DNA of 21,661 nucleotides from UBA11606 sp039815945 (GTDB taxonomy: Bacteria; Actinomycetota; Acidimicrobiia; Acidimicrobiales; Aldehydirespiratoraceae). The stretch lies in contig JBCBYI010000045.1 of NCBI GenBank assembly GCA_039815945.1, positions 1-21,661 on the forward strand, read 5' to 3'. The notes beneath the pieces were generated by a model. That model did no database searches. It had not been told where the DNA came from and was given only the letters and a program-made list of their open reading frames with translations. The position numbers were made by a program, and so were the translations under genes. Shown here piece after piece: positions 20,850 through 21,661 of this stretch (the stretch's first letter is position 1; each line of letters opens with the position of its first letter).

Positions 20850-21661
20850 TCAGCCGAGGTGGGCGCCGACCCACTGACAGATCTCGGCCATCGACGCTCG
20901 GGCTTCGGGCAGCTCCCGGTAGAACTCGAAGACATGCCACATGCCTTCCCACACGCGGAGGGCAACGTCGACGCCGTCGGCTCGCATGCCGGCCGAGATC
21001 CGCACACAGTCCGACAGCAGCAGGTCGCGGGTTCCGGTGGTGATCAGCGTCGGCGGAAAGCCGGTGAAGTCGGCGTGTACCGGCGACACCAGGGGATCGT
21101 CGACGGGGGTGTCGCCGCGGTACAGATCGGCCATCGTCTCGAGTTCCCCGTCGCCGAGGACGAGGGTGGGATCACGATTCGTCCGATGGCTGTCGCCGTG
21201 GAAGCCCATGTCGCCCCACGGCGACAACAGCGCGAGCGCGTCGGGGAGGCGGAGCCCTGCAGCCCGCGCTCGTTGCACCAGCGCGAGCGCCAGGTTGCCG
21301 CCGGCAGACTCGCCCGCCACGACCAGCGGCGCGTCGCCGATCTCGTCGAGCAGCGCCCGGTAGGCAGCCTCGGCAGTGTCGACCGCGGCGGGATACGGGT
21401 GCTCGGGCGCCAGTGGGTAGCGCACTGCGATCACCCGGGCGCCGGCGTCGACCGCCAGCGGCGCGGCGATCACGATGTCCTCCTCGGGTGAGCCGACGAC
21501 ATGACCACCGCCGAAGAAGTACAGGATCGTGCCGGTCTGGGCGGCGCCGGTGACTTCGAGACACGGCACCCCACCGACCTCGAGCGTCCGTTCGTTGGGC
21601 GCGAACTCGGCACGGGCGGCCGTCATCGACGGCGCCCAGCCCCAGCGGATCGCGGCCCGGA
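20850..21661 (-). CDS. HSL-family alpha/beta hydrolase (5' end may lie beyond the window)
   Basis: A hydrolase of the hormone-sensitive-lipase group (abhydrolase_3, PF07859), active on short acyl esters. GESAGG gives Ser107, TGTRD gives Asp201 and GMWHVF gives His231 (numbered from ATG 21626). The usual HGGG oxyanion motif reads FGGGHVVGS (38-46): the histidine is replaced by phenylalanine while the glycines that form the oxyanion hole remain. The frame is open to the right edge with in-frame residues (AAIRWGWAPS) that look like family sequence, so the true start may be outside and ATG 21626 only internal. The gene converges on the exporter, with 10 bases between the stops; no terminator is visible. 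Confidence 0.88.
   Translation of the reverse strand, partial: RAAIRWGWAPSMTAARAEFAPNERTLEVGGVPCLEVTGAAQTGTILYFFGGGHVVGSPEEDIVIAAPLAVDAGARVIAVRYPLAPEHPYPAAVDTAEAAYRALLDEIGDAPLVVAGESAGGNLALALVQRARAAGLRLPDALALLSPWGDMGFHGDSHRTNRDPTLVLGDGELETMADLYRGDTPVDDPLVSPVHADFTGFPPTLITTGTRDLLLSDCVRISAGMRADGVDVALRVWEGMWHVFEFYRELPEARASMAEICQWVGAHLG

Noticed and set aside
18464..21007. Minus-strand frames opposite the exporter gene, including one with many D-V-D-R repeats
   Set aside because: The repeats are only the reverse reading of the hexad-coding region; the plus strand has the transporter motifs.
1..21661. CRISPR arrays, tRNA or rRNA genes, insertion sequences, att sites, toxin-antitoxin pairs
   Set aside because: Looked for along both strands; no spaced direct-repeat array, cloverleaf with a CCA-type end, transposase motif or flanking repeat was recognised. 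The small gene at 391-732 has no toxin partner.

Overview
This is a high-GC (roughly two-thirds G+C) bacterial chromosome segment, densely coded on both strands, with many ATGA/GTGA gene overlaps. The gene content suggests an actinobacterium, most plausibly of the Acidimicrobiia type: a heliorhodopsin, a CYP153-like P450, an EthA-like Baeyer-Villiger monooxygenase, an F420/PNPOx-type small oxidoreductase, an RskA-like anti-sigma factor and an LprG/P55-like pair. The placement is inference from content, because there is no rRNA or other marker gene in the window. I see no tRNA, rRNA, CRISPR array, insertion sequence or phage gene.

Left part (1-5.95 kb). The window opens in the 3' end of a membrane protein. 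It is followed on the minus strand by a small unknown gene, a carboxylesterase, a PH-domain/zinc-ribbon protein and a long AcnB-type aconitase (acnB) with a promoter carrying a tandem 10-bp repeat. A short-chain dehydrogenase lies upstream, preceded by a perfect TetR-like palindrome.

Middle (6-12.9 kb). A CYP153-like P450 is followed by an MFS transporter whose only usable full-length start appears to be CTG, inside the P450 stop codon. Divergent from these is a plus-strand run: small F420-type oxidoreductase, membrane-anchored esterase, dienelactone-hydrolase-like protein. It meets, tail to tail and sharing the bases CTAG, a minus-strand pair of siderophore-interacting flavoreductase and EthA-like monooxygenase. 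The set looks like oxidation and hydrolysis of aliphatic, ketone, ester or lactone compounds.

Right part (12.9-21.66 kb). A complete heliorhodopsin is divergent from the flavoreductase gene and ends base-to-base against a DUF169 gene. On the minus strand an ECF sigma factor and its membrane anti-sigma factor overlap, followed by an enoyl-CoA hydratase/isomerase and DUF169. On the plus strand come a 3-hydroxyisobutyrate-dehydrogenase-family enzyme with a good promoter, then an LprG-like protein (without a lipobox) overlapping a P55-like MFS exporter. That exporter is the most unusual gene: a C-terminal extension of about 250 residues adds another membrane helix, a coiled coil and a hexapeptide repeat rich in V-P-[IV]-[ND], and the extension begins at an in-frame GTG with its own strong ribosome binding site. 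An HSL-family hydrolase runs off the right edge.

The best candidates for something undescribed are this fused or dual-start lipid-exporter module and the heliorhodopsin beside a flavoenzyme operon. Several inverted repeats without a local regulator gene are also recorded.
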